A stretch of DNA of 64,000 nucleotides from DTWD01 sp963662965 (GCA_963662965.1 OY759970.1:5084001-5148000); one strand, 5' to 3'. Positions 50,564 through 63,426 are shown, numbered from the stretch's first letter. Numbers and translations: made by a program. The notes: generated by a model not told the origin, from the letters alone.

Positions 50564-52825
50564 GTGCGAACACATTCACTGAGACACGGTGCCGTCATCG
50601 GACTGATCGTGTTGGCCTTGCCATCACCCGCCGCGGCGCAGGAGCGTTCCATCCTTGGCTTCGCCAACGATCGGGTTGCGGCGCATCGCGCGCTCGAAGG
50701 ACGCTTCGACGACGCGCTCCGCCGTGAGAACCTGCGCGAGTGGATGCGGCACCTCAGCTCGCACCCCCATCACGTCGGCTCGCCGTTCGGTAAAGAGGTG
50801 GCGGAGTTCCTCGCCGAGAAGTTCCGCGCGTGGGGCTACGACACGGAGATCGAGACGTTCCATGTGCTGTTTCCGACCCCACGCGTCCGCCGGCTGGAGA
50901 TGACGGCGCCGACACGCTTTACCGCCTCCCTCGCCGAGCCCGCGCTGGCCGAAGATGCCACCTCCGGTCAGGCCGACGAACAACTCCCGAGCTACAACGC
51001 CTACTCCGTCGACGGTCTCGTCTCGGGCAAGCTGGTCTACGTGAACTATGGGATGCCGGCCGACTACGACGAGCTCGAACGCCGCGGCATCGACGTCACG
51101 GGCAAGATCGTCCTGGCGCGGTACGGCGGATCGTGGCGCGGCATCAAGCCGAAGGCCGCCGCGGAGCGTGGCGCGATCGGATGTGTGATCTATTCCGACC
51201 CACGCGACGACGGATACGTGCAGGGCGACGTCTATCCCACCGGCGCCTACCGCATGGACCGTGGCATCCAGCGCGGCTCGGTCGCCGACATGCCGCTCTT
51301 CCCGGGCGATCCGTTGACGCCAAACGTCGGCGCGACGGAGCAGGCTGCGCGTCTGAGCCTCGACGAGGCCCCGACCCTGACCAAGATTCCGGTCCTACCG
51401 ATCTCCTATGCCGACGCCGAGCCGCTCCTGCGTGCGCTCGGGGGCCCGCTGGCCCCGGCCACGTGGCGAGGCGGGCTTCCGCTGACCTACCACCTGGGAC
51501 CGGGACCGACGACGGTGGAGATCGAGCTGGCCTTCAACTGGGATATCGAACCGGCCTACAACGTCATCGCAACGCTCGAGGGCGCGGAAACGGCGGACCA
51601 GTGGATCCTCCGCGGCAACCACCACGATGCCTGGGTCAACGGCGCGCGCGATCCGATCAGCGGTCTGGTGGTCCTCATGGAGGAGGCGCGTGCCATCGGG
51701 GCGCTGGCGGCCGCCGGCTGGAGGCCAAAGCGCACGATCGTGTTTGCCGCGTGGGATGCCGAGGAACCGGGTCTCATCGGCTCGACCGAGTGGGCGGAGC
51801 TGCATGCCGACACGCTGCGCGCACGCGCCGTGGCGTACATCAATACCGACGGCAACAGCCGGGGTTTCCTGAACGTGGGCGGCTCCCACACGTTGGAACG
51901 GTTCGTCAACCAAATCGCGCGCGAGGTCACCGACCCGCAGACCGGCCTCAGCGTGTCGGAGCGTCTGCATGCACGACGTCTCGTGCGCGGCACGAGCGAC
52001 GACCTCGACGCCACGTCAGACCACCGCATCGGCGCGCTCGGATCCGGGTCGGATTACACCCCGTTTCTTCAGCACCTCGGGATCGCCTCGCTGAATCTGT
52101 CGTACAGCGGCGAGAGCGGTGGCGGGTCCTACCATTCCATCTATGACTCGGCCGATCACTACGAGCGGTTCGGCGACCCGACCTTCGAGTATGGGATCGC
52201 GCTCGCTCAAACCGCCGGGCGCGCCGTTCTGCGACTCGCCGACGCCGACGTCTTGCCGTTTCAGTTCACCACGTTCGCCGACACCGTGGGAGGGTATGTC
52301 GACGAGGTCGTCGACCTCACCGACGGCATGCGCGACGAGACGACGCGCCTGACCCGCCTGCTTGCGGACGGCCGATACGAAGCAGCCGCCGACCCGACGG
52401 CAACGTTCGTGTCCCCGAGGCCCGAGAGTCCGGTCCCCTATCTGAACTTCGCGCCGTTGCACAACGCGGTCCGACGCCTCGATGACACGGCCACCGCGTA
52501 CGATGCGGCGCTCGAGGCCGCGATCGCCAACGGCACGATCTCGAACGAGACGCGGCGCGCCGTCAACCGCATCGTGATGCTGACCGAGCGGTCGCTCACG
52601 CGCGACGACGGTCTGCCGCGCCGCGCGTGGTTCCGTCACCAGATTTACGCGCCCGGGTTCTACACCGGCTACGGGGTCAAGACACTGCCGGGAGTGCGCG
52701 AAGCGATCGAAGAGCGCGCCTGGAATGAGGCGTCCGAGCAGATCCCTCATGCCGCCGCGGCGCTGACCGACCTCGCCGGGGCGCTCGAGCGCGCGACCGC
52801 GTTGCTGACCATAGCGACCCCGTGA
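50564..52825 (+). CDS. Exported M28 family metallopeptidase, glutamate carboxypeptidase II/transferrin receptor-like
   Basis: The GTG at 50564, with GGGAG eight bases before, gives 753 residues with a signal peptide (GAVIGLIVLALPSPAAAQE). The architecture follows GCPII/PSMA: N-terminal peptidase part, inserted PA domain (about 150-250, GIDVTGKIVLARYGGSWRGI), the M28 zinc core RGNHHDAWVNGARDPISG (near 351-367), WDAEEPGLIGSTEW, INTDGN and YHSIYDSADHYE, and a C-terminal helical dimerisation domain. These enzymes remove C-terminal acidic residues or cleave small peptides. Export suggests scavenging of peptides. It is divergent from ribF. Confidence 0.94.
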   Translation: MRTHSLRHGAVIGLIVLALPSPAAAQERSILGFANDRVAAHRALEGRFDDALRRENLREWMRHLSSHPHHVGSPFGKEVAEFLAEKFRAWGYDTEIETFHVLFPTPRVRRLEMTAPTRFTASLAEPALAEDATSGQADEQLPSYNAYSVDGLVSGKLVYVNYGMPADYDELERRGIDVTGKIVLARYGGSWRGIKPKAAAERGAIGCVIYSDPRDDGYVQGDVYPTGAYRMDRGIQRGSVADMPLFPGDPLTPNVGATEQAARLSLDEAPTLTKIPVLPISYADAEPLLRALGGPLAPATWRGGLPLTYHLGPGPTTVEIELAFNWDIEPAYNVIATLEGAETADQWILRGNHHDAWVNGARDPISGLVVLMEEARAIGALAAAGWRPKRTIVFAAWDAEEPGLIGSTEWAELHADTLRARAVAYINTDGNSRGFLNVGGSHTLERFVNQIAREVTDPQTGLSVSERLHARRLVRGTSDDLDATSDHRIGALGSGSDYTPFLQHLGIASLNLSYSGESGGGSYHSIYDSADHYERFGDPTFEYGIALAQTAGRAVLRLADADVLPFQFTTFADTVGGYVDEVVDLTDGMRDETTRLTRLLADGRYEAAADPTATFVSPRPESPVPYLNFAPLHNAVRRLDDTATAYDAALEAAIANGTISNETRRAVNRIVMLTERSLTRDDGLPRRAWFRHQIYAPGFYTGYGVKTLPGVREAIEERAWNEASEQIPHAAAALTDLAGALERATALLTIATP

Positions 52826-52828
52826 GTG

Positions 52829-53351
52829 CTAACGCGTGTTTCGTTAGTGCGTAGTGGGCGTGTATGGCGCGCGGCACGCGTCGGCAGCCACGGTCGGGGC
52901 GCCGGAAAACTTCGCCTCCGACCGCACACGGAACTCCTCACGCGGCGAGCAACAGCTGGTCAGGAGCGGCGCGTGCCACTGCAACCCGCCGCGGGGGTTC
53001 TTCGACGGGCACGGGTCACAAGGCGCAGGCTCGTCCGCTGGCGGCTGCGGCGAAGTTTTCGGTCCCGCGGGGTCGTCGGCGGGCCTCATGGCGTCCTTCG
53101 CGACCCCCCGACCGTGGCTGCGCGTTCGATCCCGTAGGCGGCGCTGCCACAGGTTCGGGCGGCTCAGCAGCTGGTCTCTCGGAGGAATCTGTCGGAGGAA
53201 CCGCCACCCGGTTGCTGAAAGTGGCGCCCGTGCCGCCGTGACGACGCGGATTCCGAGAGAGACCAGTGCTGGGCCGCGCTAGCTCGCCAAAGTCGTTCCG
53301 AACCTGTCCCAAGCCGCTCGAACCGCTATACGCTCGTGCAACTCGCGCTAG
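52829..53351. repeat. Non-autonomous element R, copy 2
   Basis: This block of about 520 bases aligns with 17623-18191 over its whole length, in the same orientation. Shared segments include GCCGGAAAACTTCGCCTCCG, GGCGAAGTTTTCGG, TGGTCTCTCGGAGGAATC and GCGGATTCCGAGAGAGACCA. Its right end (reverse complement CTAGCGCGAGTTGCACG) matches the left end of copy 1 nearly exactly, showing the terminal inverted repeats. The right CTAG holds the TAG stop of the MBL gene at 53348. The left end (CTAACGC) starts four bases after the peptidase stop. There is no gene in this gap. Confidence 0.75.
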
Positions 53352-54169
53352 TAGTGTGCGGCGGCGGTCTGGGCGTCCGTGAGCAAAGGGTCGAGATCCC
53401 CGACCGAGACCTCCAGCTCGAGGCCGTCGTGGGCCAGCGCCATCCCGTCGGGCAACGTGTCACAGGTCGCACGATGCGGGAGGTCGTGGGTCATGTGTGT
53501 GAAGAGCGTCCGGCGGGCGCCGATGCGTCGTGCGACCCCGACCGCCTCCTCCAGTGTGAAGTGAGTGGCGTGCGGCTTGTGACGGAGCGCATCGAGCACG
53601 AGCACATCCAGTTCCTCGAGCAATGGCCACGACGCGTCCGGAACGACATTGCAGTCCGTGAGATACGCGAAGGCGCCGATCCGAAACCCGAGGACCGGCA
53701 GTGTGCCGTGCATCAGCGGGACCGGCACCACCGTGGCCCGGCCAATGGAGAACGGTCCGATCAGCGTCGACAGCGCCAGCTGCGGCAACCCTCCCCCCCT
53801 GGGCGTGGCCGGGTCGAACACGTAGGCAAACATCTGACGGACCTGGGCCAGCGCCCGCGCGCTCCCGACGCAGGGGATCGCGGCCCGCTGACGGAAGTTA
53901 AAGATCCGCACGTCGTCGAGGCCGAGCACATGATCCGCGTGGCTGTGGGTCAACAGAATAGCGTCGACTCGCGTCAGTCCAAACCTCAGCGCTTGCGCCC
54001 GCAAGTCGGGCGATGCATCGACCAGGACCGTCGTGCCGTCATCGAACACCAACCGGATGGACGGGCGCCAGCGCTTGTCGTGGGGATCGGCCGAGCGGCA
54101 GGTCTCGCAGTCACACGCGATCACCGGGACGCCAGACGAGGTTCCGGTGCCGAGGAACGTTATGCGCAC
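53348..54169 (-). CDS. MBL-fold metal-dependent hydrolase, PhnP-like
   Basis: The 273-residue protein begins MRITFLGTGTSSGVPVIACD followed by CETC, a pattern of PhnP/lipoate-ligase-B-associated MBL proteins with an N-terminal cysteine pair. The metal motif is LTHSHADHVLGLDD, with later ligands in YLTDCNVVP and LFTHMTHDL. PhnP is a cyclic phosphodiesterase; the general group acts on phosphodiester or related bonds. It shares a 10-base overlap with the DUF1844 gene upstream. Its TAG stop is part of the CTAG that ends repeat R. No phosphonate genes are present, so PhnP's own role is unlikely. Confidence 0.88.
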   Translation of the reverse strand: MRITFLGTGTSSGVPVIACDCETCRSADPHDKRWRPSIRLVFDDGTTVLVDASPDLRAQALRFGLTRVDAILLTHSHADHVLGLDDVRIFNFRQRAAIPCVGSARALAQVRQMFAYVFDPATPRGGGLPQLALSTLIGPFSIGRATVVPVPLMHGTLPVLGFRIGAFAYLTDCNVVPDASWPLLEELDVLVLDALRHKPHATHFTLEEAVGVARRIGARRTLFTHMTHDLPHRATCDTLPDGMALAHDGLELEVSVGDLDPLLTDAQTAAAHY

Positions 54170-54432
54170 GACGCGTCGTCGGCCTTCTGCTTGGCGTCGA
54201 AAAATCGTGTCCGGACCTCGTAGAGCACGCGCTGAAGAAACGCCGCTTCCTCCTCGGTCAGATTGCCGCGGGTCTTCTCTTCGAGCAGCACGAGCATCTC
54301 GATCGCGTGGCCGGCGGCGTCGAGATTGATCGGCGACGGATGCCCGGTGCTCGGGTCTGCGACGTCACCGAAGTGCACCGCCGCGGTCGTCGCCAGTGAC
54401 ACCACGAACGCACTGAAGGTCACGTCACTCAT
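54160..54432 (-). CDS. DUF1844 protein
   Basis: The ATG at 54432 gives 90 residues that match DUF1844: FSAFVVSLATTAAVHFGDVA, the GHAIEMLVLLEEKTRGNLTE motif and FLQRVLYEVRTRFFD. The family is widespread in Acidobacteriota and Deltaproteobacteria, and its function is unknown. The gene is divergent from mazG with only 20 bases between starts, and it overlaps the start of the MBL gene by ten bases. Earlier in-frame starts would extend into the mazG promoter region. Confidence 0.9.
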   Translation of the reverse strand: MSDVTFSAFVVSLATTAAVHFGDVADPSTGHPSPINLDAAGHAIEMLVLLEEKTRGNLTEEEAAFLQRVLYEVRTRFFDAKQKADDASCA

Positions 54433-54452
54433 GTTTGTTAGCATACGCCACG

Positions 54453-55295
54453 ATGTCACAACGCTCCGATCGCGACACCGCGTCGGCCGGCGCCGCCTTC
54501 GAGCGTCTGGTCGAGATCATGGCGACGCTGCGTTCACCGGCCGGCTGCGCCTGGGACCGCGAGCAGACGCTCGAGTCACTCCGGTCGTTCATTATTGAAG
54601 AGACCTACGAGGTGATCGATGCGATCGATCGCGGTGACGTCGATGGGCTGCGAGACGAGCTCGGCGACTTCTTGCTCGAGGCGGTGTTCGTGGCGCAGGT
54701 CTGTCATGAGCGCGGCGACTTTCATGTCGGCGACTCGATCCACGCGGTCTGCGACAAGCTGGTACGCCGACACCCGCATGTCTTCGGCGGCGACGGCGCC
54801 GTGCGGCCGGACATGACCCCGACCGAAGTGAAGCAGCAGTGGGAAACAATCAAGGCCGCGGAGCGCGGCGCTGACGGACGTCCCCCCAGTCTGCTCGGCG
54901 GCATCCCCGACGGCCTCCCGAGCCTCTGGCACGCGTACCGCCTCGGGCGTCGTGCCGCCACCGTCGGCTTCGATTGGCCGAACGTCGACGGCATCGAGGC
55001 CAAAGTGCAGGAAGAGCTCGCGGAGCTCGAACAGGCAAAAGCCGACGGTGCGGCCACCGCCGTCGAAGAGGAGGTCGGCGATCTCCTCTTCGCCGTCACC
55101 AACCTCGCGCGCCACCTCGAGGTCGACCCGGAGTCTGCCCTCCGCGCGGCCAACCGCAAGTTTACCGAGCGCTTTGCGGCGCTCGAAGCGGCGTTCGCCA
55201 AACGTGGCGTCGCGCTCCGCGACGCGTCACTCGAAGAGATGGAGGCCGAGTGGCAACGCGTCAAGACCAAGGTCAAGGACGCGGACCAAACGTGA
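54453..55295 (+). CDS. mazG: Nucleoside triphosphate pyrophosphohydrolase MazG
   Basis: The ATG at 54453 gives 280 residues. Two MazG domains are visible. The first has GCAWDREQTLESLRSFIIEE and EVIDAIDRGDVDGLRDELGD, with the EExxE...ExxD magnesium pattern. The second has the same layout with VQEELAELEQA and VEEEVGDLLFAVTNLARH. The enzyme hydrolyses NTPs, including non-canonical ones, to NMP and pyrophosphate. Length is near that of E. coli MazG (263). It ends inside the convergent ComEC-like gene by 23 bases. Confidence 0.95.
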   Translation: MSQRSDRDTASAGAAFERLVEIMATLRSPAGCAWDREQTLESLRSFIIEETYEVIDAIDRGDVDGLRDELGDFLLEAVFVAQVCHERGDFHVGDSIHAVCDKLVRRHPHVFGGDGAVRPDMTPTEVKQQWETIKAAERGADGRPPSLLGGIPDGLPSLWHAYRLGRRAATVGFDWPNVDGIEAKVQEELAELEQAKADGAATAVEEEVGDLLFAVTNLARHLEVDPESALRAANRKFTERFAALEAAFAKRGVALRDASLEEMEAEWQRVKTKVKDADQT

Positions 55296-56211
55296 CCGTC
55301 TCCGCCGCCACCGCCGACACCGTCACCATCTGGCCATCGATGCAGACCGTGACGGCCCCCTCCCGGCCGGTCTGCCGCACGACAGCCCCGGCGTCTTCAT
55401 AGCGGCGGACGACCGTCGGATCGGGGTGGCCGAACCGGTTCTCCCGCCCGGCGGACACAATCGCGACGGTCGGCTGGAGCCGTTCGATGAACGCGGCGGA
55501 ACTCGACGACCGGCTTCCGTGGTGCGGCACCTTGACCACGCAGTGTCCCACTGGCGGCCATGATCCGGCCGCCAGCGTCCGTTCGAGCTCCGCCCCGATA
55601 TCGCCCGGCAACACGATGGACACGTCGTCGTGCCGCAGCTCCAGCACCACCGAGTCATCGTTCCGGACGCGCGGCCGCTCCCACGTCGCGGTCCCGGAAT
55701 GCAGCACGCGGACGACCACCGACCCCACGATCATCTGATCACCGGCGCAAACGGCGCGCCGGGCAACTCCGCGAGCCGACGCGTCAGTGATCAATGCCGA
55801 GCGGCGCTTGGACCCCGGTACGGGAATCCCCTCCCAGATCTCTCCCGGCCGGAGATCACGCAGGACAGCGTGCGCGCCGCCAACGTGGTCAGAATCGGCA
55901 TGCGTGATGGCGAGATAGTCCAACCTCGAGATGCCAAGGGCCCAGACCGCCGGGACGACCGCCCGAGAGCCAACATCAAAGCGACCGTGCACCTGCCCGG
56001 CGGCGCCGAGCGCGGTCCCCACGGCGCAGAAGCCGACGCAGACAGCGACCGACACCACCACAGGGTCTCGCCGTACGGCGTAGACCGAGGCCGCCAGTAT
56101 CGAAGCGGCAACCACAACGGACGTCGTGGTCACCCACCCAACCGACCCGACCCACCCGACAATGACACCAAGAAGAAGCGAGACGACGGGAGGCAGCGCC
56201 GGATAGCCCAC
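55273..56211 (-). pseudogene. ComEC/Rec2-like DNA uptake protein with a large internal deletion
   Basis: The open frame (312 residues, GTG start) begins like the N-terminal membrane region of ComEC (GYPALPPVVSLLLGVIVGWV and two more hydrophobic stretches). It passes directly at about residue 75 into GRFDVGSRAVVPAVWALGIS and LDYLAITHADSDHVGGAHAV, the ComEC metallo-beta-lactamase domain, which continues normally to the end. A full ComEC is 700-850 residues. Here the OB-like region, the whole competence channel domain and the first MBL strands with DVGQGDA are gone, apparently by an in-frame deletion. DNA uptake by this protein is not expected; a residual function is not excluded. Confidence 0.78.
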
Positions 56212-56337
56212 CAGGTCAGATATGCAAGGCCAGCACCAAGGTCGAGGAGCGATGGGCAGCGGAACTCACGGAAACGAGGCAGGAACTTCCCGCTCGCCGC
56301 CCTCCGGCGCATACACGAACTACGATGCGAGACCGAG

Positions 56338-56422
56338 GACAGGGCGCGCACGGCGCGCCCCCGCCTGCACGGAGTAGGGCGAAGGGGTCCCCGGCGAGTG
56401 CCGGCGACGGGGTCCGGGGCAG

Positions 56423-56440
<18 letters not shown>
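56338..56440. repeat. Intergenic double-hairpin repeat S, copy 2
   Basis: The block has the same order as copy 1 at 4516-4613: hairpin GGCGCGCACGGCGCGCC, then CCCCCGC, a variable middle with CCCCGGC, and hairpin CGGGGC-AGTCA-GCCCCG followed by TC. It lies just downstream of the carB stop, so a terminator role for the carA-carB transcript is possible. Outside it, 56212-56337 shows no gene of its own apart from sequence that could be the original start region of the ComEC-like protein. Confidence 0.6.
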
Positions 56441-59677
<3,237 letters not shown>

Positions 59678-59702
59678 GAACAGCGTCGAACGGCTTAACG
59701 GC

Positions 59703-60848
59703 CTACGCGGACGTCGTCCCCACACGGCGCTCCATCGCTCCGATGAAGCTCGCGAACAAGTAGTCCGCGTCGTGCGGACCGGGCGACGCCTCGGGATGAT
59801 ACTGCACGCACGAGACCTGCCGCGCGGTGTGTTGGAGACCTTCGATCGTTCCGTCGTACAAATTGAGGTGGGTCACCTCGACGTCCTCAGGCACCGACTC
59901 CGGATCGATGGCAAAGCCATGGTTCTGCGACGTGATCTCGACCTGCTCGGTCGAGAGGTTCTTCACCGGATGGTTGCCACCCCGATGACCGAACTTGAGC
60001 TTGTAGGTCGTCGCTCCCATCGCCAACCCGAGCACCTGATGACCGAGACAGATGCCGAAGACCGGAACGTCACTCTCGATCACCGCCCGCGCGTTCTCGA
60101 CCGCGTAGGCGAGCGGCGCCGGATCGCCAGGCCCGTTACTAAAGAAGATGCCGTCCGGCTCATGCGCGAGTAGCTCTCGGGCGGGGGTCGTCGCCGGAAA
60201 GACGCGGACCTCGCAGCCGTAGCTCGCCAACCGTCGCAGAATGTTGCGCTTTATTCCGAGGTCATACGCCGCCACGCGAAGCGCCCGACCCGCGCCCCGC
60301 TCGGGCGCGGTCATGAACCCGCTCGCGACCGGGTCGTCATCAGGACTCCAGTCGAATGGTGCGTCACAGGTGACCGTCTGGACGAGGTCGCTCCCCTCCA
60401 TCCTCGGCGCCGCCTGCGCCTTCGCGACAAGCTCCTCGGCGGCGACCGCCCCTGTGCCGATCACCCCGCGCATGACCCCAGCCCTCCGAAGCAATCGCGT
60501 GAGGGCTCGCGTATCGACGCCCGAGATGGCGATGATCCCGTGGCGGTCGAGGTAGTCACCGAGCGTGCCGCTGGCGCGCCAATTGCTCGCGATCGGCGAC
60601 GCCTCCCGCATCACGAACCCGGCGGCTTGCGGGCGCGCCGACTCCACGTCGGCTTCCGCGACGCCGTAGTTCCCGATTTGCGGACAGGTCATCGTCACGA
60701 TCTGACCGGCGTACGACGGGTCCGTCAGGATCTCCTGGTAGCCGGTCATGCTGGTGTTGAACACCACCTCGCCGGTGGCCGTGCCGTGGGCACCAACGGC
60801 CTCCCCCCGATAGCAGGTTCCGTTCTCCAACGCGAGGATGGCCTTCAC
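59703..60848 (-). CDS. carA: Carbamoyl-phosphate synthase small subunit
   Basis: The 381-residue protein has the CarA N-terminal domain (LALENGTCYRGEAVGAHGTA then TGEVVFNTSMTGYQEILTDP) and a class I glutamine amidotransferase domain. The nucleophile cysteine is in FGICLGHQVLGLAMG and the His/Glu of the triad in VQYHPEASPGPHDADY. It supplies ammonia to CarB through a tunnel. It directly precedes carB, forming the usual carAB operon. The pseudokinase gene ends only 10 bases upstream on the same strand, so it may be part of the same transcript. Confidence 0.97.
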   Translation of the reverse strand: MKAILALENGTCYRGEAVGAHGTATGEVVFNTSMTGYQEILTDPSYAGQIVTMTCPQIGNYGVAEADVESARPQAAGFVMREASPIASNWRASGTLGDYLDRHGIIAISGVDTRALTRLLRRAGVMRGVIGTGAVAAEELVAKAQAAPRMEGSDLVQTVTCDAPFDWSPDDDPVASGFMTAPERGAGRALRVAAYDLGIKRNILRRLASYGCEVRVFPATTPARELLAHEPDGIFFSNGPGDPAPLAYAVENARAVIESDVPVFGICLGHQVLGLAMGATTYKLKFGHRGGNHPVKNLSTEQVEITSQNHGFAIDPESVPEDVEVTHLNLYDGTIEGLQHTARQVSCVQYHPEASPGPHDADYLFASFIGAMERRVGTTSA

Positions 60849-60858
60849 GGAATCACTC

Positions 60859-63360
60859 CTAGCGCCTCGTTCCAGGCTCGAGCGAGGCGGCGACGCGGGC
60901 GCGCTGCGTGGCCCGCACGGTCACGGTCGTGGTCCACGGCTGATAACCGTTCCCCTCGATCCGCACCCGATGGCTGCCAGCGGTAACATCCGGCACGAGG
61001 AGCGGCGTCACCCCGACGCGCTCACCATCGACGAACACCGCCGCGCCCGGGGGCCGAGAGTCGACATGGACCGACCCGTCCGCCGCTGGTGACGCCCTCG
61101 TCTCGGCCACCGCCGCTTCGGGAACGCGCGCGAGCATCACGCTCACGGCGGCGACCGCGGTGTCAGCGGAGATCGCCACCTCTCGTTCTTGCGATGTGTA
61201 CCCGGGAGCGCTCACCTCGAGGCGGTAGGTACCGTGCGGCATGTCGGCAAGCGACAGTGGAGCCACCCCTCGCTCGCGTCCGTCGACACGCACGGTCGCA
61301 CCTGGTGGAACGGTACGCACCAGGATCCAACCAACAGACGGCGGCGGCGCGACCGAGGCTTCCAACAGAGGCGTCGGGGTGGTCGACGGCGGAGCGGCCG
61401 CCGCAACATCAGCGGGCGCGGTGTCAACCGCGGTGCGATCGGCGGCGTCCGCGTCATTGGGGGCCGCGTCAACCTGCTGCTCGCTCCACGCCCGCTCGGC
61501 ACCATCGTCGACGTTCGCGGTCGAGGATTCGGGTGACGCCGGTGACACCGGTGATGCTGGTGACATTGGTGATGTCGCTGACATTGGTTCAACGGCGGCG
61601 GCAGCGACATCGGTCGGAACGGCCGGGTCATCGTCCCCGGTTGTGCCGAGGCCGACGCTCACCACATAGGCGACAAGCACCCCAATCGCCATCGCGATCG
61701 CGACCGGCACCATCGCGCGCACTGATGTCCGCGACGGCGGCGGCGGGAGCTCTTCCCAGGGCGGCGGCACGCCCCCGTCTGAAACGACGAACGGCGGCTC
61801 CGCAACTGCGTTGGGGTCTCCTTCGTCGGTCTGGTCGTCACCCTCTGCCGTGAGCCCTTGTTCTTCGTCTTCGTCTTCGGGTTGGTCCGGAGGCTCACGA
61901 ACATCGGCCGCCATCAGCGGCGCGTACGGATCTTGTTCGTCTGTGTCCTCGGCTTCGTCATCTGCGGGAGCCACCTCGTAGGCGGCGATGGCATCAGCGA
62001 CCGTCATCTCAGACGGTCCGGTCGCCAGCGTTTCCGCGTCCGACGTCGCAGCGAGGGCTGGTTCTTCGGGTTCGAGCGGGAGCAGCGGCTCCCGTTCGTG
62101 TGTCGGAACAGCCGCGTGCGTCTCTTCGTCTGACTCGTCATCAGCAACGTCGTCGTCGAGCCGGGCATCACCGGCAGCCACCTCGGTGCTTGGCGTCTCG
62201 CGCTCCGTCACCGCCAGCTCGCCGGTATCCGGCGGCGCGACGTCGTCGCCCGACCCGTCCGGCGGCGGTGCCAATCCCTCGAGCGCCCGATCCAGTGCCT
62301 CGAGATCGGTGTCCGCGGGATCGTCGGCAGGCTGATCGAGCTCACGGTCGACGAGCGGTTCGAGACTCGCATTCCCGGCGGGCTCCGCTCCAGACGGTTG
62401 GTCCGGCGCAAGGTCGTCGAGCAGAATGGCGACCTTGGCTGAATCTGCCGCGGCCTTCGTGTCGCTCGCCGCCATCGCCGGCGTCGTTTCATCAGCGTCG
62501 ACGCCCACAGCATCGCCGAGCGCCGCGACGAACCCGGCGGCCGACGCCGGCCGGAGGGCCGGATCGTCGGCGAGGGCGTTCCGGAAGGCCTGCTGCAGGC
62601 CAGCCGGGTCCGCCACATCGGCGGTCTCGACCTCGACGAGACGGGCCAGAACCTCATCGCCCGGTCCCGTCGCCCGCTTGCCGGTGAGCAACTCGTAGGC
62701 AATGGCGGCCACCGCGAACCGGTCGGCTTCAGGCCCCCAACGGCGTCCAGTAATCATCTCCGGCGCCGTATACGGACGTCGCACCGGCACGCGCAAGCCG
62801 ACGTGCTCGAGCGCACTCGCGACCCCGAATCCGGTGGCGCGCGCATCATCGGGGGTGACGAACACGTCCCGCAAATGCATCGCGCCGTGCACGACGCCGC
62901 AGACATGTGCGGCGTCGACCGCGGCCGCCAGCTGCCGGACGAAGGTCAGCATTCGCTCCGGTTGTGCCGGTGCGTAGTGACGCATCGCCACGTCGAGCGA
63001 CTCCGCCGTGACGTACTCCTGCGCCATGAACGGGACGCCGTCTTCAAGTCCCGCATTCATCGGCGCGACGATCGCCGGATGATCGAGGCCGACCTCGACG
63101 ATCCGTCTCAGGGCGTCGGCGAACAGGTCGGCTTGTTCAGGCGTAAGGTCGATGGTGAAGGCTTTGACGGCAACCAGGCGGTCGCCCTCGGGGTCGTAGG
63201 CTCGAAACACGGGACCAAGAACGCCATCCCCGATCTGATGCATGACCCGATACGGTCCGAATGCACCAGGAGCGGAATACGAGCTGGCATCCTCGCGTGT
63301 CAGTGCTCGAAATCTCCCTACTTGCCAGCGGATGGTACCACGGATGGGCCGCAGGTTCAA
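60859..63360 (-). CDS. Membrane pseudokinase with two C-terminal PEGA domains
   Basis: The TTG at 63360 is the best start (about 833 residues): longer in-frame options overlap bshC, and the kinase domain begins at FGPYRVMHQI. Residues about 35-290 are a Ser/Thr kinase fold. The glycine loop GDGVLG and the VAVK lysine are kept. The HRD motif is replaced by VVHGAMHLRDVFV and DFG by TGFG, so both catalytic aspartates are absent; APE is kept. A long acidic linker, one membrane helix (VPVAIAMAIGVLVAYVVSVG) and two PEGA domains follow (PPGATVRVDGRERGVAPLSL and PPGAAVFVDGERVGVTPLLV). It is probably a signalling or scaffold protein linking cytoplasm to envelope. Confidence 0.85.
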   Translation of the reverse strand: MNLRPIRGTIRWQVGRFRALTREDASSYSAPGAFGPYRVMHQIGDGVLGPVFRAYDPEGDRLVAVKAFTIDLTPEQADLFADALRRIVEVGLDHPAIVAPMNAGLEDGVPFMAQEYVTAESLDVAMRHYAPAQPERMLTFVRQLAAAVDAAHVCGVVHGAMHLRDVFVTPDDARATGFGVASALEHVGLRVPVRRPYTAPEMITGRRWGPEADRFAVAAIAYELLTGKRATGPGDEVLARLVEVETADVADPAGLQQAFRNALADDPALRPASAAGFVAALGDAVGVDADETTPAMAASDTKAAADSAKVAILLDDLAPDQPSGAEPAGNASLEPLVDRELDQPADDPADTDLEALDRALEGLAPPPDGSGDDVAPPDTGELAVTERETPSTEVAAGDARLDDDVADDESDEETHAAVPTHEREPLLPLEPEEPALAATSDAETLATGPSEMTVADAIAAYEVAPADDEAEDTDEQDPYAPLMAADVREPPDQPEDEDEEQGLTAEGDDQTDEGDPNAVAEPPFVVSDGGVPPPWEELPPPPSRTSVRAMVPVAIAMAIGVLVAYVVSVGLGTTGDDDPAVPTDVAAAAVEPMSATSPMSPASPVSPASPESSTANVDDGAERAWSEQQVDAAPNDADAADRTAVDTAPADVAAAAPPSTTPTPLLEASVAPPPSVGWILVRTVPPGATVRVDGRERGVAPLSLADMPHGTYRLEVSAPGYTSQEREVAISADTAVAAVSVMLARVPEAAVAETRASPAADGSVHVDSRPPGAAVFVDGERVGVTPLLVPDVTAGSHRVRIEGNGYQPWTTTVTVRATQRARVAASLEPGTRR
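61532..61585. repeat. Nine-base tandem repeat inside the pseudokinase gene
   Basis: Six units of the type GGTGACACC occur in direct succession. On the coding strand they encode Ser-Pro steps (SPMSPASPVSPASP) in the extracytoplasmic linker between the membrane helix and the PEGA domains. The array is in frame, so unit gain or loss would only change linker length. Confidence 0.7.
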
Positions 63361-63426
63361 CGCGGGCGGCCAGGCAATTGGACGCGCCTTGACACGCCTG
63401 TAGCCGTTTGCGACAGTACCGTAAGA

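Noticed and set aside
53348..54169. A C-P lyase phosphonate pathway from the PhnP-like protein.
   Set aside because: No phn genes are nearby, and the MBL group is broad.
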